This document shows, in pieces, positions 6,722 to 15,684 of a stretch of 64,000 nucleotides of DNA. The notes below the pieces were generated by a model. The model had not been told where the DNA came from. It ran no database searches and saw only the letters and a program-made list of their open reading frames with translations. Source of the DNA: Desmonostoc muscorum FACHB-395 (GTDB lineage: Bacteria; Cyanobacteriota; Cyanobacteriia; Cyanobacteriales; Nostocaceae); assembly GCF_014698035.1 (NCBI RefSeq), contig NZ_JACJSF010000022.1:40394-104393 (forward strand), given 5' to 3'. Every line of letters begins with the position of its first letter. Position 1 is the first letter of the stretch. A program made the position numbers and the translations under genes.

Positions 6722-9457
6722 ATGGTAAAGCTTCGTAACTCAAAATCTGCACGAGAAGTATTCAATATTTCCAAATTAGCGATTCAATTTTCGTGGCTGA
6801 CGGTGAGTTTTTGGATTGCCGTAACTGTAGCTGGGATTCTGGCTTTCAGTTCTCTTAAGTATGCTTTGTTTCCAGATATTACCTTTCCAGTGGTGGTTGT
6901 GAATGCTACAGCCCCTCTGACAACTGCCTTGGATACAGAGGCGAAGCTCACCAAACCCCTCGAAGAACGCCTCCGTTCCCTAGAAGGACTGGAGAATATC
7001 CGCTCATCCACCTATCCCAGTCAAACAGCCGTTAGCCTTTCTTTTGCCGTTGGTACGAATTTAGAAACATCAACCAAAAAGGTGGAAACTGCCCTCAAGC
7101 AGTTGACTCTACCTCAAGGAGCGACTTCTAAAATTATTCCCCTGAACCTTAACGAGTCAGCCGCCATTAGTTATGCCATTGAGAGTCCCACCCGGAATCT
7201 TACAGATTTGACAAAGTTGGCGAAAGACGAGATTGTAAGTGCGATCGCTAAACTACCAGGAGTCCTGAAAGTCTCACTGTTAGGCGGTGCTACTGCAACT
7301 CTTCCCCTAAATCCAGCGAATCAGAGTGCAGCAGCCATCCCCCAAGCAGGCGCAACATTAGTTAGATTTAACGGGCAAGATGCACTCGCGTTTCAGGTAA
7401 TCAAACGCGGTAACGCTAACACTTTAGAAGTGGTGAGTCGAGTTGAGGAAGAAGTGCAAAGGCTACGTTCTACCCTCAAGGATGTCAAACTCACCTTAGC
7501 TGCTACCCAAGCAAAATATATCCGCCAAGCCACCCAGTCAACTATTGATGCTTTGCTCGAAGCAGTCTTGTTGTCCATCGTGGTTATATTTCCTTTTTTA
7601 TGGAATTGGCGAGCCACCCTAATTTCTGCCTTGGCGATTCCTACGTCTTTGTTGGCGACGTTTATCGTCATGGCAATTTTCGGTTTCAACTTAGAAACAA
7701 TTACGCTGTTAGCTTTAGCTTTGGTGATTGGGAGTATTGTTGATGATGCGATCGTGGATGTAGAAAACATCATGCGACACATTGAAGATGGAGAAACTCC
7801 TCGCCAAGCGGCGCTTTTAGCGACCAATGAGATTGGATTAACAGTCACCGCCGCCACGTTGACAGCAGTAGCGGTTTTTCTGCCCATAGGTTTAATGGGT
7901 GGCGTAATTGGGCAGTTTTTCAAGCCCTTTGGCATCACTGTTTCAGCAGCCATGCTTGCTTCTATGCTAGTTGCTCGGACTTTATCTCCAGTTCTGGCTA
8001 TTTACTGGCTAAAACCTAAACCCTCGCTCTCTCCGCGTCGAGAAGCAAGAATTTGGGTCGCATTTGCCCAATCTTACAGAAATTTGCTGAGTTGGTCTTT
8101 GAATCACCGGAAGATAGTTGTCGGGTTAGCTGTATTCAGTTTTATTGCAGGTATAGCGCTGATTCCACTAATTCCCAAAGGCTTTATTCCCAAACTCGAT
8201 CGCGGCGAATTCAATATTGCTTATACTGCTCCTTTACCGAGTATCCCCGATTTTGCTAGAGGAGGGCAAGGGGGACAAGGAGGACAAGGAAGCAATATCC
8301 CCAATTCCCAATTCCCAATTCCCAATACTTCGACTTCGCTCAGTACAAGTTCCCAATTCCCAATCCCCAATCCCTTAAACGATTCTCTTCAAGTTGCTAA
8401 AAAACTAGAAGATGTAGTCAGAAAATCACCAGCAGTTGAAACAGTATTTACTACTGTTGGTTCTCGTGAGGGTGAGCCAAATAAAGGCACACTATATATA
8501 AAGTTAAAGGAAGACCGCACAATCACAACTGGAGAACTACAAGACCAATTCCGCTCCACTTTACCTGTCCTTTCTGGGGTAACTACCAGTGTGGAAGATA
8601 TTCAGTTTGTTGATTCTGGCGGTCAAAAACCTCTCCAAATAGCTTTGCGCGGTGACGATCTCCAAGCCTTAAGTAAAGCAGTCAAGGCAATTAAAGAGAG
8701 AATTCAGAGATTACCGGGATTTGCCGATGTCACAGTTAAAGGTGAAACAAATCCCCAAGGTGAGGTTTTTCAGATCGAGCGTCTGAATAATCAGCGAGTA
8801 GCTTATGTCAGTGCTAATCTTGGCAAGGGTCTATCTTTGGGTGATGCTACTGATAAAGTGGTAGCTGAAGCTAAGGCGGTGTTACCTTCTAATGTTTCGT
8901 TAAATTTAGGAGGAGACTCGGCTAGCCAAGGTGAGGTTTTTAGCAGTTTTGGCAGTACTTTGGCTTTATCTGCCCTCTGTATTGTTGTAGTATTAATTTT
9001 GCTGTTCAAAAGCTGGGTAGACCCTCTAGTGATTGGTGTATCTTTGCCTTTAGCACTGGTGGGGGCAATGTTGGCACTACTGATCACTAAGAGCGATTTT
9101 GGGATGATCTCACTGATTGGTTTCGTATTTTTACTGGGGCTGGCCAATAAAAATGCCATCTTGCTTGTGGATTATATTAACCAGTTACGCAATGCTGGCA
9201 CAGAACGCACAGAGGCAATCCTCAACACTGGATTAGTGCGTCTCAGACCAATTATGATGACTACTGCCTCCACTATTTTGGGAATGCTACCGATCGCATT
9301 GGGTTTTGGTGCAGGTTCCGAATTGCGATCGCCTATGGCTGTAGCGATCGCCGGTGGACTCGTAACTTCAACTATCCTCAGCTTGATTGTCGTGCCGGTA
9401 GTCTACACTATTTTAGATGATTGGTTTCCCCACTTTCAGACAAGAGAGAGAAGTTGA
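6722..9457 (+). CDS. RND-family efflux transporter (AcrB/CusA-like), shortened, with in-frame repeat insertion
   Basis: At 911 residues it is shorter than the usual 1,020-1,050 of HAE-type pumps. The order is standard: first membrane helix (about 23-47), periplasmic porter loop, helices 2-6 (about 275-450) with the proton-relay motif IVDDAIVDVEN, helix 7 (about 463-485), second porter loop, and helices 8-12 (about 735-905) containing GLANKNAILLVDYIN. Such pumps exchange protons for lipophilic substrates across the inner membrane. The missing length appears to come from both porter loops. Residues about 512-554 are Gly/Gln/Pro/Asn low-complexity encoded by an intergenic-type repeat (separate entry). 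No membrane-fusion partner lies next to it. Its stop overlaps the hpnA start (TGATG), so the two are co-translated, which suggests a hopanoid-related substrate. Confidence 0.85.
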   Translation: MVKLRNSKSAREVFNISKLAIQFSWLTVSFWIAVTVAGILAFSSLKYALFPDITFPVVVVNATAPLTTALDTEAKLTKPLEERLRSLEGLENIRSSTYPSQTAVSLSFAVGTNLETSTKKVETALKQLTLPQGATSKIIPLNLNESAAISYAIESPTRNLTDLTKLAKDEIVSAIAKLPGVLKVSLLGGATATLPLNPANQSAAAIPQAGATLVRFNGQDALAFQVIKRGNANTLEVVSRVEEEVQRLRSTLKDVKLTLAATQAKYIRQATQSTIDALLEAVLLSIVVIFPFLWNWRATLISALAIPTSLLATFIVMAIFGFNLETITLLALALVIGSIVDDAIVDVENIMRHIEDGETPRQAALLATNEIGLTVTAATLTAVAVFLPIGLMGGVIGQFFKPFGITVSAAMLASMLVARTLSPVLAIYWLKPKPSLSPRREARIWVAFAQSYRNLLSWSLNHRKIVVGLAVFSFIAGIALIPLIPKGFIPKLDRGEFNIAYTAPLPSIPDFARGGQGGQGGQGSNIPNSQFPIPNTSTSLSTSSQFPIPNPLNDSLQVAKKLEDVVRKSPAVETVFTTVGSREGEPNKGTLYIKLKEDRTITTGELQDQFRSTLPVLSGVTTSVEDIQFVDSGGQKPLQIALRGDDLQALSKAVKAIKERIQRLPGFADVTVKGETNPQGEVFQIERLNNQRVAYVSANLGKGLSLGDATDKVVAEAKAVLPSNVSLNLGGDSASQGEVFSSFGSTLALSALCIVVVLILLFKSWVDPLVIGVSLPLALVGAMLALLITKSDFGMISLIGFVFLLGLANKNAILLVDYINQLRNAGTERTEAILNTGLVRLRPIMMTTASTILGMLPIALGFGAGSELRSPMAVAIAGGLVTSTILSLIVVPVVYTILDDWFPHFQTRERS
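8257..8383 (+). repeat. Short tandem repeat insertion inside the RND gene
   Basis: The segment consists of GGGCAAGGGGGACAAGGAGG-type units followed by repeated CCCAATTCCCAATTCCC. Both motif types also occur outside genes in this window (34066-34190). It keeps the reading frame and is translated as a GGQGGQGGQ run followed by two copies of QFPIPN. Confidence 0.8.
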
Positions 9458-10440
9458 TGCAAGTTTTTGTCACGGGGAGTACAGGTTTTATTGGTGCCCA
9501 CTTGGTACGGTTGTTACTGAAAGAGGGTTACACAGTCAAAGCGCTGGTACGCTCAAGTAGCAATTTGGAGAATCTACGCGGTTTGGAGGTAGAAATTGTC
9601 AAAGGCGATTTGAACGATCCAAATCTCTGGCAACAAATGAGAGGTTGTCAATATCTATTTCATGTCGCAGCCCATTATTCTCTGTGGCAAACAGACCGAG
9701 ATTTACTTCATCATAATAATGTTCTGGGTACGCGCAATGTCTTGGTAGCAGCTAATAAAGCTGGCATTGAACGCACCGTTTATACCAGTTCAGTAGCGGC
9801 AATTGGGGTAGGATCATCTGGTCAAGTGGTCGATGAAACACATCAGAGTCCCATAGAAAAGTTGGTGGGTAACTACAAAAAGTCTAAGTTTCTGGCTGAA
9901 CAAGAAGCCATGCAAGCAGTTGCTACAGGTCAAGAGGTAGTTATAGTTAACCCAAGTAGCCCTATTGGATCGTTAGATATCAAACCTACCCCGACAGGTG
10001 ATATAATCTTACGGTTTTTACGACGGCAAATGCCCTTTTACTTGGATACTGGTCTTAATTTTATCGATGTGCGAGATGTGGCGTGGGGGCATTTACTGGC
10101 CTTGCAACGAGGTAAGCCAGGCGATCGCTATATCTTAGGTCATCAAAATCTAAGTCTCAAAGAACTACTCGAACAACTTGCCGATATCACAGGTTTGATA
10201 GCACCTCAACGCACAGTACCCGCTTGGTTGCCCTTTACTGCCGCCTGGGTTGATGAAAATATTCTCGCACCCTTGGGAAAATCGCCCTCAGTGCCATTGG
10301 ATGGCGTTCGGATGGCAAAACAGCCAATGTATTACAATGCTGCAAAGGCTGTACGAGAATTGGGTCTACCTCAATCTTCGCTGAAAACAGCACTCAAAGA
10401 TGCTGTGGATTGGTTTGTTGCTCAAGGCTATGTCAAATGA
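9457..10440 (+). CDS. hpnA: Hopanoid-associated NAD-dependent sugar epimerase HpnA
   Basis: The 327-residue extended SDR protein starts at the ATG inside TGATG, overlapping the RND stop by one base. The N-terminus has the Rossmann motif GSTGFIGAHL and the usual lack of a signal peptide. The catalytic pair appears as YTSSVAAIG and the Tyr-x3-Lys as YKKSK (NYKKSKFLAE). NPSSPIG and FIDVRDVAWGH are conserved blocks of the dihydroflavonol-reductase/HpnA group. HpnA is found in hopanoid operons and is thought to act on the nucleotide- or lipid-linked sugar of the bacteriohopanetetrol side chain, though its exact substrate is not settled. The hpnH gene 116 bases downstream strongly supports the assignment. 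Confidence 0.85.
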   Translation: MQVFVTGSTGFIGAHLVRLLLKEGYTVKALVRSSSNLENLRGLEVEIVKGDLNDPNLWQQMRGCQYLFHVAAHYSLWQTDRDLLHHNNVLGTRNVLVAANKAGIERTVYTSSVAAIGVGSSGQVVDETHQSPIEKLVGNYKKSKFLAEQEAMQAVATGQEVVIVNPSSPIGSLDIKPTPTGDIILRFLRRQMPFYLDTGLNFIDVRDVAWGHLLALQRGKPGDRYILGHQNLSLKELLEQLADITGLIAPQRTVPAWLPFTAAWVDENILAPLGKSPSVPLDGVRMAKQPMYYNAAKAVRELGLPQSSLKTALKDAVDWFVAQGYVK

Positions 10441-10479
10441 AAAATATAGCGATTTATGTGTGGATGCAATAGACAGTAG

Positions 10480-10501
10480 AGGCGCAAAACCTTGCGCCCC
10501 T
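10480..10501. repeat. GC-rich hairpin between hpnA and hpnH
   Basis: GGCGCAA (10481-10487) pairs with TTGCGCC (10492-10498) around a four-base loop, and the flanking A/G and C/T add partial pairing. It is not followed by a T tract, so it is more likely a small interspersed palindrome or an mRNA processing site than a full terminator. Confidence 0.5.
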
Positions 10502-10537
10502 AAGAAGGTTTTATGTTTTCCCGTGGTGTTTTTATAA

Positions 10538-10559
10538 AAGAGGAGCGATCGCAACAATG
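10538..10559 (+). promoter_or_regulatory. hpnH ribosome binding site overlapping a HIP1 octamer
   Basis: AGAGGAG lies upstream of the hpnH ATG, and the spacer between them contains the HIP1 octamer GCGATCGC. The strong site fixes the hpnH start at 10557. Confidence 0.6.
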
Positions 10560-11576
10560 GCAGTTAATATACAACAAGCTATGGATATCGGGAAGTATCT
10601 GGTTACTCAGCGTTTGAAAGGACGTAAACGCTTCCCCTTAGTATTGATGTTGGAACCTCTTTTTCGTTGTAATCTAGCTTGTACTGGTTGTGGTAAAATC
10701 CAACATCCCAAGGAAATATTAAAGCAAAATCTCACCCCAGAACAGTGCTTTACCGCAGTGGAAGAGTGCGGCGCACCAGTTGTCTCAATTCCTGGCGGAG
10801 AACCTCTGCTACACCCCCAGATTGATGAAATTGTTCAAGGATTAATTGAGCGCAAGAAATATATTTACTTGTGTACCAATGGTTTGTTGTTAGAAAAGAG
10901 CCTAGATAAGTTTCAACCTTCCCCTTACCTGACTTTTAGCGTGCATTTAGATGGAATGCGCGAGTTACACGATCATTGTGTAGACCGCCAAGGTGTTTTT
11001 GATATTGCCGTCAAAGCCATTCGCGCCGCTAAAGCTAAAGGTTTTCGTGTCACCACTAACACAACTATCTTTGAGGGTACTAAACCCCAAGATATGCAAG
11101 AGTTCTTCGACTTTCTGGAAACACTAAATACTGACGGGATGATGATTTCTCCCGGCTACAGTTACGAGTGGGCACCTGATCAAGATCATTTTCTTCACCG
11201 CGAACAAACCCGCACCCTCTTCCGGCAAATTCTGGCTCCCTACAAAGCTGGTGAAAAAAACTGGAACTTCAATCACAATCCACTGTTCTTAGATTTTCTT
11301 ACTGGTGAGAAGGACTACGAATGCACGCCTTGGGGTAGCCCTAGTTATAGTGTTCTCGGTTGGCAAAAACCTTGTTATCTGTTGAACGAAGGTTATTACT
11401 CTACCTTCAAGGAATTACTAGCACAAACTGATTGGAGTCAATACGGCCGTGCTAGTGGTAATCCCAAGTGTGCCGATTGCATGGTTCACTGCGGCTACGA
11501 ACCCACCGCCGCAATGGATGCAATGCAACCGCAAAATATGGCGCGTGCCCTAGGCAGCGTGTTTGGCAGGAATTAA
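10557..11576 (+). CDS. hpnH: Radical SAM adenosylhopane synthase HpnH
   Basis: The 339-residue protein has the radical SAM cysteine motif CNLACTGCG (Cys-x3-Cys-x2-Cys) near residue 38-45, the GGEP motif ([10 protein letters not shown]) at about 80, and a C-terminal cysteine cluster ([11 protein letters not shown]) typical of the HpnH family, matching its usual length. HpnH uses SAM to attach 5'-deoxyadenosine to diploptene, the first step towards extended C35 hopanoids such as bacteriohopanetetrol. HpnG, encoded across the cluster, takes the next step. The squalene-hopene cyclase gene is not in this window. It follows hpnA in the same direction and probably belongs to the RND-hpnA-hpnH transcript. 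Confidence 0.93.
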   Translation: MAVNIQQAMDIGKYLVTQRLKGRKRFPLVLMLEPLFRCNLACTGCGKIQHPKEILKQNLTPEQCFTAVEECGAPVVSIPGGEPLLHPQIDEIVQGLIERKKYIYLCTNGLLLEKSLDKFQPSPYLTFSVHLDGMRELHDHCVDRQGVFDIAVKAIRAAKAKGFRVTTNTTIFEGTKPQDMQEFFDFLETLNTDGMMISPGYSYEWAPDQDHFLHREQTRTLFRQILAPYKAGEKNWNFNHNPLFLDFLTGEKDYECTPWGSPSYSVLGWQKPCYLLNEGYYSTFKELLAQTDWSQYGRASGNPKCADCMVHCGYEPTAAMDAMQPQNMARALGSVFGRN

Positions 11577-12088
11577 TAATCAGGGGAAAAGGGGAAAAGG
11601 AACCCCATATTTAAAAACCTTGTTTTTACCCCTATCCTTTTAATCTCTTGCTTCCTTGTCAACCCGCCTTGGAATTGATTCCGAGGCTAATAGCTCAATT
11701 CCTTTTAATGACGTAGATGTTGAGATAGGACTTACAAAAACAATACAAAACTCTGATTTTCCGGTAGGGGCAATTCATGAATTTCCCCTACTGCATTTAC
11801 TATTGCGGAAGTCATACTAGAGTTTGTATGTTATACCATCTCTTTGTGAGGCTGCGCCAAATTTTCTTTCTCTCTCTTCCTTTGTGTACTTTGCGCCCTT
11901 TGCGGTTCGTTTTTTCTTATACTTCGCTCTAATATGGTTTAGCGCATCTTCATACAGAATTGGTATTAGGGAAAATTAAAGTCCACTCAAGTGGACTTTA
12001 ACTATTACAGAAATGTAAGTAATAACAAATATTTAAAAACAGCCTAGCGCTGGATTTTATCAATCTTTTCAATCACTATCCACTTAAT
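11577..12088. repeat. 512-base gap with two repeat elements
   Basis: The gap between hpnH and the methyltransferase holds no gene. At 11764-11791 lies copy 2 of the 28-bp palindrome (one mismatch). At 11833-11968 lies a MITE-like element whose ends, TATACCATCTCTTTGTGAGG and (reverse complement of the right end) ATACCAATTCTGTATGAAG, are imperfect inverted repeats related to element B. A short palindrome (AAAGTCCACTCAAGTGGACTTT, 11979-12000) lies between it and the methyltransferase end and could serve as a terminator for both convergent genes. Confidence 0.6.
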
Positions 12089-12766
12089 TTACCTGGCTTT
12101 ACTTGGAACACCAGTAAAGGCGAAAAACTGTTGTTCTTTGGGTGCAGCTAAACTTTCACCAAGGTAACGATGAATACCTACTCCCATGTCTCCTGTTGCG
12201 GTGAGTTTGAAGTTCACTTCTTCAAATCCATATTCACGGAAAAATTTACGCACAGTCTCAGAGTGGGGAGTACCGTTAGAGTGTCCACGAGTCCAAATTA
12301 CAAAAGCACCTTGTTTGCTCAGAAAACTCAGGTTCGCTAGCAAGCGATTTAGTTCAGCTTCATCTGCAAGATTGCCGAATACACCACAGACAATCACAAT
12401 GTCTGCTGGCACTGCTCCTACATAGTTGGAGGACAGAGTTGCATCACCATTGATAAACTCAATTTGTTTTGTCAAACCCAAGGATTCTATTGTTTGTTGT
12501 CCACGTTCAACTAGGTGTGGATTTAGCTCTACAAGTCGGGCATAAACATCTTTTGCTCGTGGGTGATTTGATAGCGTTCCTAGCAAATCTCGTCCATCGC
12601 CCGCGCAAACACTAACTACACGGATTAACCCTGGTTCGGACAAATTCAAGCTATAGGAAATGTATTCCTGCACAATTTGCAAGCGTTGTTGCAATTTTGG
12701 TTCGTTCTTGTAGAGGTCGTGCCATTCAAACCAGTCTTTTACCATATAGATGATTTCCGTTGCCAT
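12089..12766 (-). CDS. Class I SAM-dependent methyltransferase
   Basis: About 225 residues from the ATG at 12766; an ATG at 12745 (MVKDWFEWH) is also possible. The SAM-binding motif I is VVSVCAGDGRDLLGTL (about residue 52-67), followed by an acidic end of strand 2 (RLVELNPHL) and a motif IV-like ADIVIVCGVF. The rest is a typical Rossmann-fold methyltransferase of unknown substrate. It stands alone on the minus strand, convergent with hpnH and divergent from the phycocyanin operon, so context does not assign a substrate. A hopanoid or pigment role would be guesswork. Confidence 0.75.
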   Translation of the reverse strand: MATEIIYMVKDWFEWHDLYKNEPKLQQRLQIVQEYISYSLNLSEPGLIRVVSVCAGDGRDLLGTLSNHPRAKDVYARLVELNPHLVERGQQTIESLGLTKQIEFINGDATLSSNYVGAVPADIVIVCGVFGNLADEAELNRLLANLSFLSKQGAFVIWTRGHSNGTPHSETVRKFFREYGFEEVNFKLTATGDMGVGIHRYLGESLAAPKEQQFFAFTGVPSKAR

Positions 12767-13433
12767 TAACCACAAGTTTGCAAAATTACAGACATACCTG
12801 TATAACTCAAAAAGCTACAATAAGTCTATCGAATAACCGTAGTTTTTGTTGAACACAGAGTATCATGAAAAATTCTCCAAAATCAAGTCTTTTTTCTTTA
12901 TAAAAGTTGAGAGCAGAGACGCGAAGAAATTGCACTTATTACTTTGTATCGATACAATGCAGCCGTAAATATGCTGTGTGCCCTTGGCAGAAGATGCCAA
13001 GTAGCAAATACTACAAAAGTTAAAGATGCGATACCTGCGGTGGACTACGCCTACGCATTCTTTAAGGGATTTCCCTGAAAGAAATTTCCAGTATTTATTG
13101 GAGTGCCGAGAAGTTAGCCTAAATGTAAAGTTATGTAAATGAAATTAACAAACATAACAATAATTTGTAATAAATAATGACGCGGCAGCATTGTATAAAG
13201 AGAACTTGGAAGTAAAAAACAACATCTTAATCAGGTTTTCCAGTCGTTCATAGAAGTTTGAAGTTTTTTAACAAAAGTTTTAATCTGAAAGCCTGGAGAT
13301 CGTAAACTTATTTCGTGGATGTCTGTTTTAAACCTTTCGTAACTCGTCAGGCAGTGCTGACATCAAAAAAAGCTGAACCATTCAGTTTTGAGTCCAATTA
13401 TTCTTAACCAAGCAAAGTAGGAGATTTAACGCA
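12767..13433 (+). promoter_or_regulatory. Long upstream/leader region of the phycocyanin operon
   Basis: About 670 bases without a gene separate the methyltransferase from cpcB. Long leaders are usual for cpc operons, but I cannot place a promoter confidently. A short interspersed repeat (CCTGCGGTGGACTACGCCTA) lies near 13030. A clear ribosome site, TAGGAG (13418-13423), precedes the cpcB ATG by ten bases. Confidence 0.4.
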
Positions 13434-13955
13434 ATGGTTTTAGATGCATTTGCAAAAGTAGTTTCCCAAGCTGATACACGTGGGGAATACCTCTCCGATG
13501 CACAATTGGATGCATTGAGTGAACTAGTCAAAGATGGTAACAAGCGTGCAGATGCTGTTAACCGTATTACCAGCAATGCTTCCGCTCTTGTTGCTGCTGC
13601 GGCTCGTGATTTGTGGGCAGAACAACCCCAATTGATCACTCCCGGTGGTAATGCTTACACCAGCCGTCGCGCTGCTGCTTGCATCAGAGACTTGGACATC
13701 ATTCTTCGCTACATCACATACGCAATCTTTGCTGGCGATTCCAGCGTGTTAGACGATCGTGCCCTCAACGGCTTGCGTGAAACCTACTTGGCATTGGGAA
13801 CCCCAGGAGCTTCAGTTGCTGTTGGTATTCAAAAGCTAAAAGCTGCTTCCCTAGCAATTGTCAACGATACAAACAACATCACCAGAGGCGATTGCAGCGC
13901 TTTATCAGCTGAAATTGCTAGCTATTTTGATCGTGCTGCTTCAGCAGTAGCTTAA
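13434..13955 (+). CDS. cpcB: C-phycocyanin beta subunit
   Basis: The 173-residue globin-like phycobiliprotein subunit forms alpha-beta monomers and hexameric rods of the phycobilisome on the thylakoid. Both chromophore cysteines are present: Cys83 in RRAAACIRD (conventional Cys82/84) and Cys154 in RGDCSAL (conventional 153/155). Asn73 in [10 protein letters not shown] is the site that is gamma-N-methylated in the family. The two-chromophore pattern and [10 protein letters not shown] identify phycocyanin rather than allophycocyanin. Oddities are Ala in [12 protein letters not shown] where most CpcB have the free Cys109, Ala in place of the Met of RRMAAC beside the central chromophore, and Trp61 where Phe is usual. 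It is first in the operon, 89 bases before cpcA. Confidence 0.95.
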   Translation: MVLDAFAKVVSQADTRGEYLSDAQLDALSELVKDGNKRADAVNRITSNASALVAAAARDLWAEQPQLITPGGNAYTSRRAAACIRDLDIILRYITYAIFAGDSSVLDDRALNGLRETYLALGTPGASVAVGIQKLKAASLAIVNDTNNITRGDCSALSAEIASYFDRAASAVA

Positions 13956-14044
13956 GGCAAATATTGCTGCTATTGACTGAGATAGTTGTCCATTAGGACA
14001 AAACAAAATTTCAACCAAATTTTTGTAAAAGGGAAATACCAAAA

Positions 14045-14536
14045 ATGACAAAAACACCTCTAACTGAAGCAATTGCATCGGCTGACTCTCAAGGTCGTTA
14101 CCTCAGCAGCACCGAAATTCAAGTTGCTTTTGGTCGCTTCCGTCAAGCTCCAGCTAGCTTACAAGCAGCAAAAGCATTGAGTGCTAATGCTCAACGCTTG
14201 ACCGAAGGTGCTGCTCAAGCAGTATATAACAAGTTCCCTTACACCACTCAACAACAAGGCCCTAACTTCGCGTCTGATGCACGCGGTAAAGGCAAGTGTG
14301 TTCGTGATGTTGGCTACTACTTGCGGATTATCACATACGCTTTAGTTGTTGGTGGTACAGGCCCCTTGGACGATTTCTTGATTTCTGGCTTGGCTGAAAT
14401 CAACCGGACTTTTGACCTGTCTCCTAGCTGGTACATTGAAGCTCTCAAGTACATCAAAGCTAACCACGGTCTAAGCGGCGACCCAGCTGTTGAAGCAAAT
14501 TCCTACATCGACTATGTAATCAATACTCTAAGCTAG
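14045..14536 (+). CDS. cpcA: C-phycocyanin alpha subunit
   Basis: The 163-residue protein has the standard CpcA length. Cys85 in [12 protein letters not shown] is the single phycocyanobilin site (conventional Cys84), to which the CpcE/CpcF lyase encoded downstream attaches the bilin. [11 protein letters not shown], the [13 protein letters not shown] block and the C-terminal [20 protein letters not shown] are near-invariant in CpcA. The AAGGGAAAT ribosome site lies about ten bases before the ATG. It follows cpcB closely, and a strong hairpin lies just after its stop, consistent with the excess of subunit over linker mRNA seen in other cpc operons. Confidence 0.96.
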   Translation: MTKTPLTEAIASADSQGRYLSSTEIQVAFGRFRQAPASLQAAKALSANAQRLTEGAAQAVYNKFPYTTQQQGPNFASDARGKGKCVRDVGYYLRIITYALVVGGTGPLDDFLISGLAEINRTFDLSPSWYIEALKYIKANHGLSGDPAVEANSYIDYVINTLS

Positions 14537-14548
14537 AGTGTTTCTTTA

Positions 14549-14610
14549 GCCCGGAGAGGAAATCAGCTCTTATGACAAGTGAGTTCTATGAGTTGCTTAC
14601 CTCTCCGGGC
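14549..14610 (+). terminator. Attenuator-like stem-loop after cpcA
   Basis: GCCCGGAGAGG (14549-14559) pairs perfectly with CCTCTCCGGGC (14600-14610), followed by AGTTTTATTTT. This 11-bp GC-rich stem with a T-rich tail sits between cpcA and the linker genes. It is the expected place for partial termination or mRNA stabilisation that makes subunit transcripts more abundant than linker transcripts. Confidence 0.75.
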
Positions 14611-14699
14611 AGTTTTATTTTCAAAAGACTGTTAAAAAACTAGAAAAAAATTTTCTAAAAAGTTTTCAGTTTTGCAGTTAAAACTGAGGAGGTTTAAAG

Positions 14700-15512
14700 A
14701 TGGCAGCTTTGGGACAAGCAGCAAGACTAGGGATTGGAGCATTTGAAAACTCAGCACCTGTAGAACTACGCCCCGATAGAACTGAAGCAGATGTGGCAGT
14801 GGTTATCCGGGCAGCTTACCGTCAGGTTTTGGGTAATGCATACCTCCTAGAAGGAGAGCGTCTGGAGAGTGCAGAATCACTTTTGCAGCAAGGTTTAATC
14901 TCGGTTCGGGGATTTGTGCAAGCTATTGCTCAATCGGAACTCTATCGGGACAAGTTTTTTTACTCCAACTCGCAAACTCGGTTTATCGAGTTAAATTATA
15001 AGCATTTATTGGGGCGTGCCCCAGAAGATGAGTCAGAGATTTCGTACCATGTTGAGCTTTACAACTCACAAGGTTACGAAGCTGAAATTAATTCTTACAT
15101 TGACTCATTAGAATATCAAGAAAGTTTTGGCGAAAATGTTGTGCCCTACTATCGAGGCTTTAAAAGTCAAGTAGGACAGAAAAACGTTGGATATAGCCGA
15201 CTGTTCCAACTGTATCGTGGTTATGCAAATAGCGATCGCGCCCAAGGACAAAAACAAGGACGGCTAACCTGGGAAGTCGCTAAGAATCTAGCTTCACCCA
15301 TTTATCCAGTCTCTGCTGGAGCCTTAACCGGCCTCTCTACAGGTGGTCGTGGGGAAACATATCGCATCAGAGTGCTACAAGCAGCTTCCCCCAACTCAAC
15401 TGTAGTGCGCCGTGGTACTGCGGAATTGATCGTACCCTACGAGCAACTGTCTAGTAAATTGCAGCAGTTGAATCGTAAGGGCAGTAAAGTTATTAGCATT
15501 ACTGCCGTATAA
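14700..15512 (+). CDS. cpcC: Phycobilisome rod linker polypeptide, first copy
   Basis: The 270-residue protein has an N-terminal PBS-linker domain (about 20-150; [35 protein letters not shown]) and a C-terminal CpcD-like domain (about 217-270; YRIRVLQAA and [20 protein letters not shown]). Such linkers sit in the hole of the phycocyanin hexamer and set rod order and spectral tuning. The closely similar gene just downstream encodes a second linker; the two probably occupy different disc positions, as described for paired CpcC/CpcH-CpcI linkers. The ATG is preceded by a strong GAGGAGG ribosome site. Which of the pair is core-proximal cannot be told from the sequence alone. Confidence 0.88.
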   Translation: MAALGQAARLGIGAFENSAPVELRPDRTEADVAVVIRAAYRQVLGNAYLLEGERLESAESLLQQGLISVRGFVQAIAQSELYRDKFFYSNSQTRFIELNYKHLLGRAPEDESEISYHVELYNSQGYEAEINSYIDSLEYQESFGENVVPYYRGFKSQVGQKNVGYSRLFQLYRGYANSDRAQGQKQGRLTWEVAKNLASPIYPVSAGALTGLSTGGRGETYRIRVLQAASPNSTVVRRGTAELIVPYEQLSSKLQQLNRKGSKVISITAV

Positions 15513-15532
15513 ATAGGGAATCGGGAATTAAC

Positions 15533-15650
15533 TGAGGAGTTAGGAGTGAGGAGTTAGAAGTGAGGAGTGAGGAGTTAGAAGTTATGAGTTTTAAATTCCT
15601 AACTATACCCCTACCCTTAACTCCTAACTCTTAACTCCTAACTCCTAATT
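15533..15650 (+). repeat. Short tandem repeat and long hairpin between the two rod-linker genes
   Basis: The left arm (15533-15580) is built of GAGGAGTTAGGAGTGAGGAG-type units and the right arm (15615-15650) of TAACTCCTAACTCTTAACTC-type units, which are their approximate complement. The RNA could form a long imperfect hairpin inside the operon. This is a Nostoc short tandem repeat type normally found between genes. Confidence 0.75.
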
Positions 15651-15684
15651 TTTCCAACTACTAATTACAAAAGGAAAATTACCA

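Noticed and set aside
6722..9457. HpnN hopanoid transporter
   Set aside because: Twelve-helix AcrB/CusA architecture with the VDDAIVDVEN motif rather than the MMPL-type HpnN; only the context is hopanoid-related.
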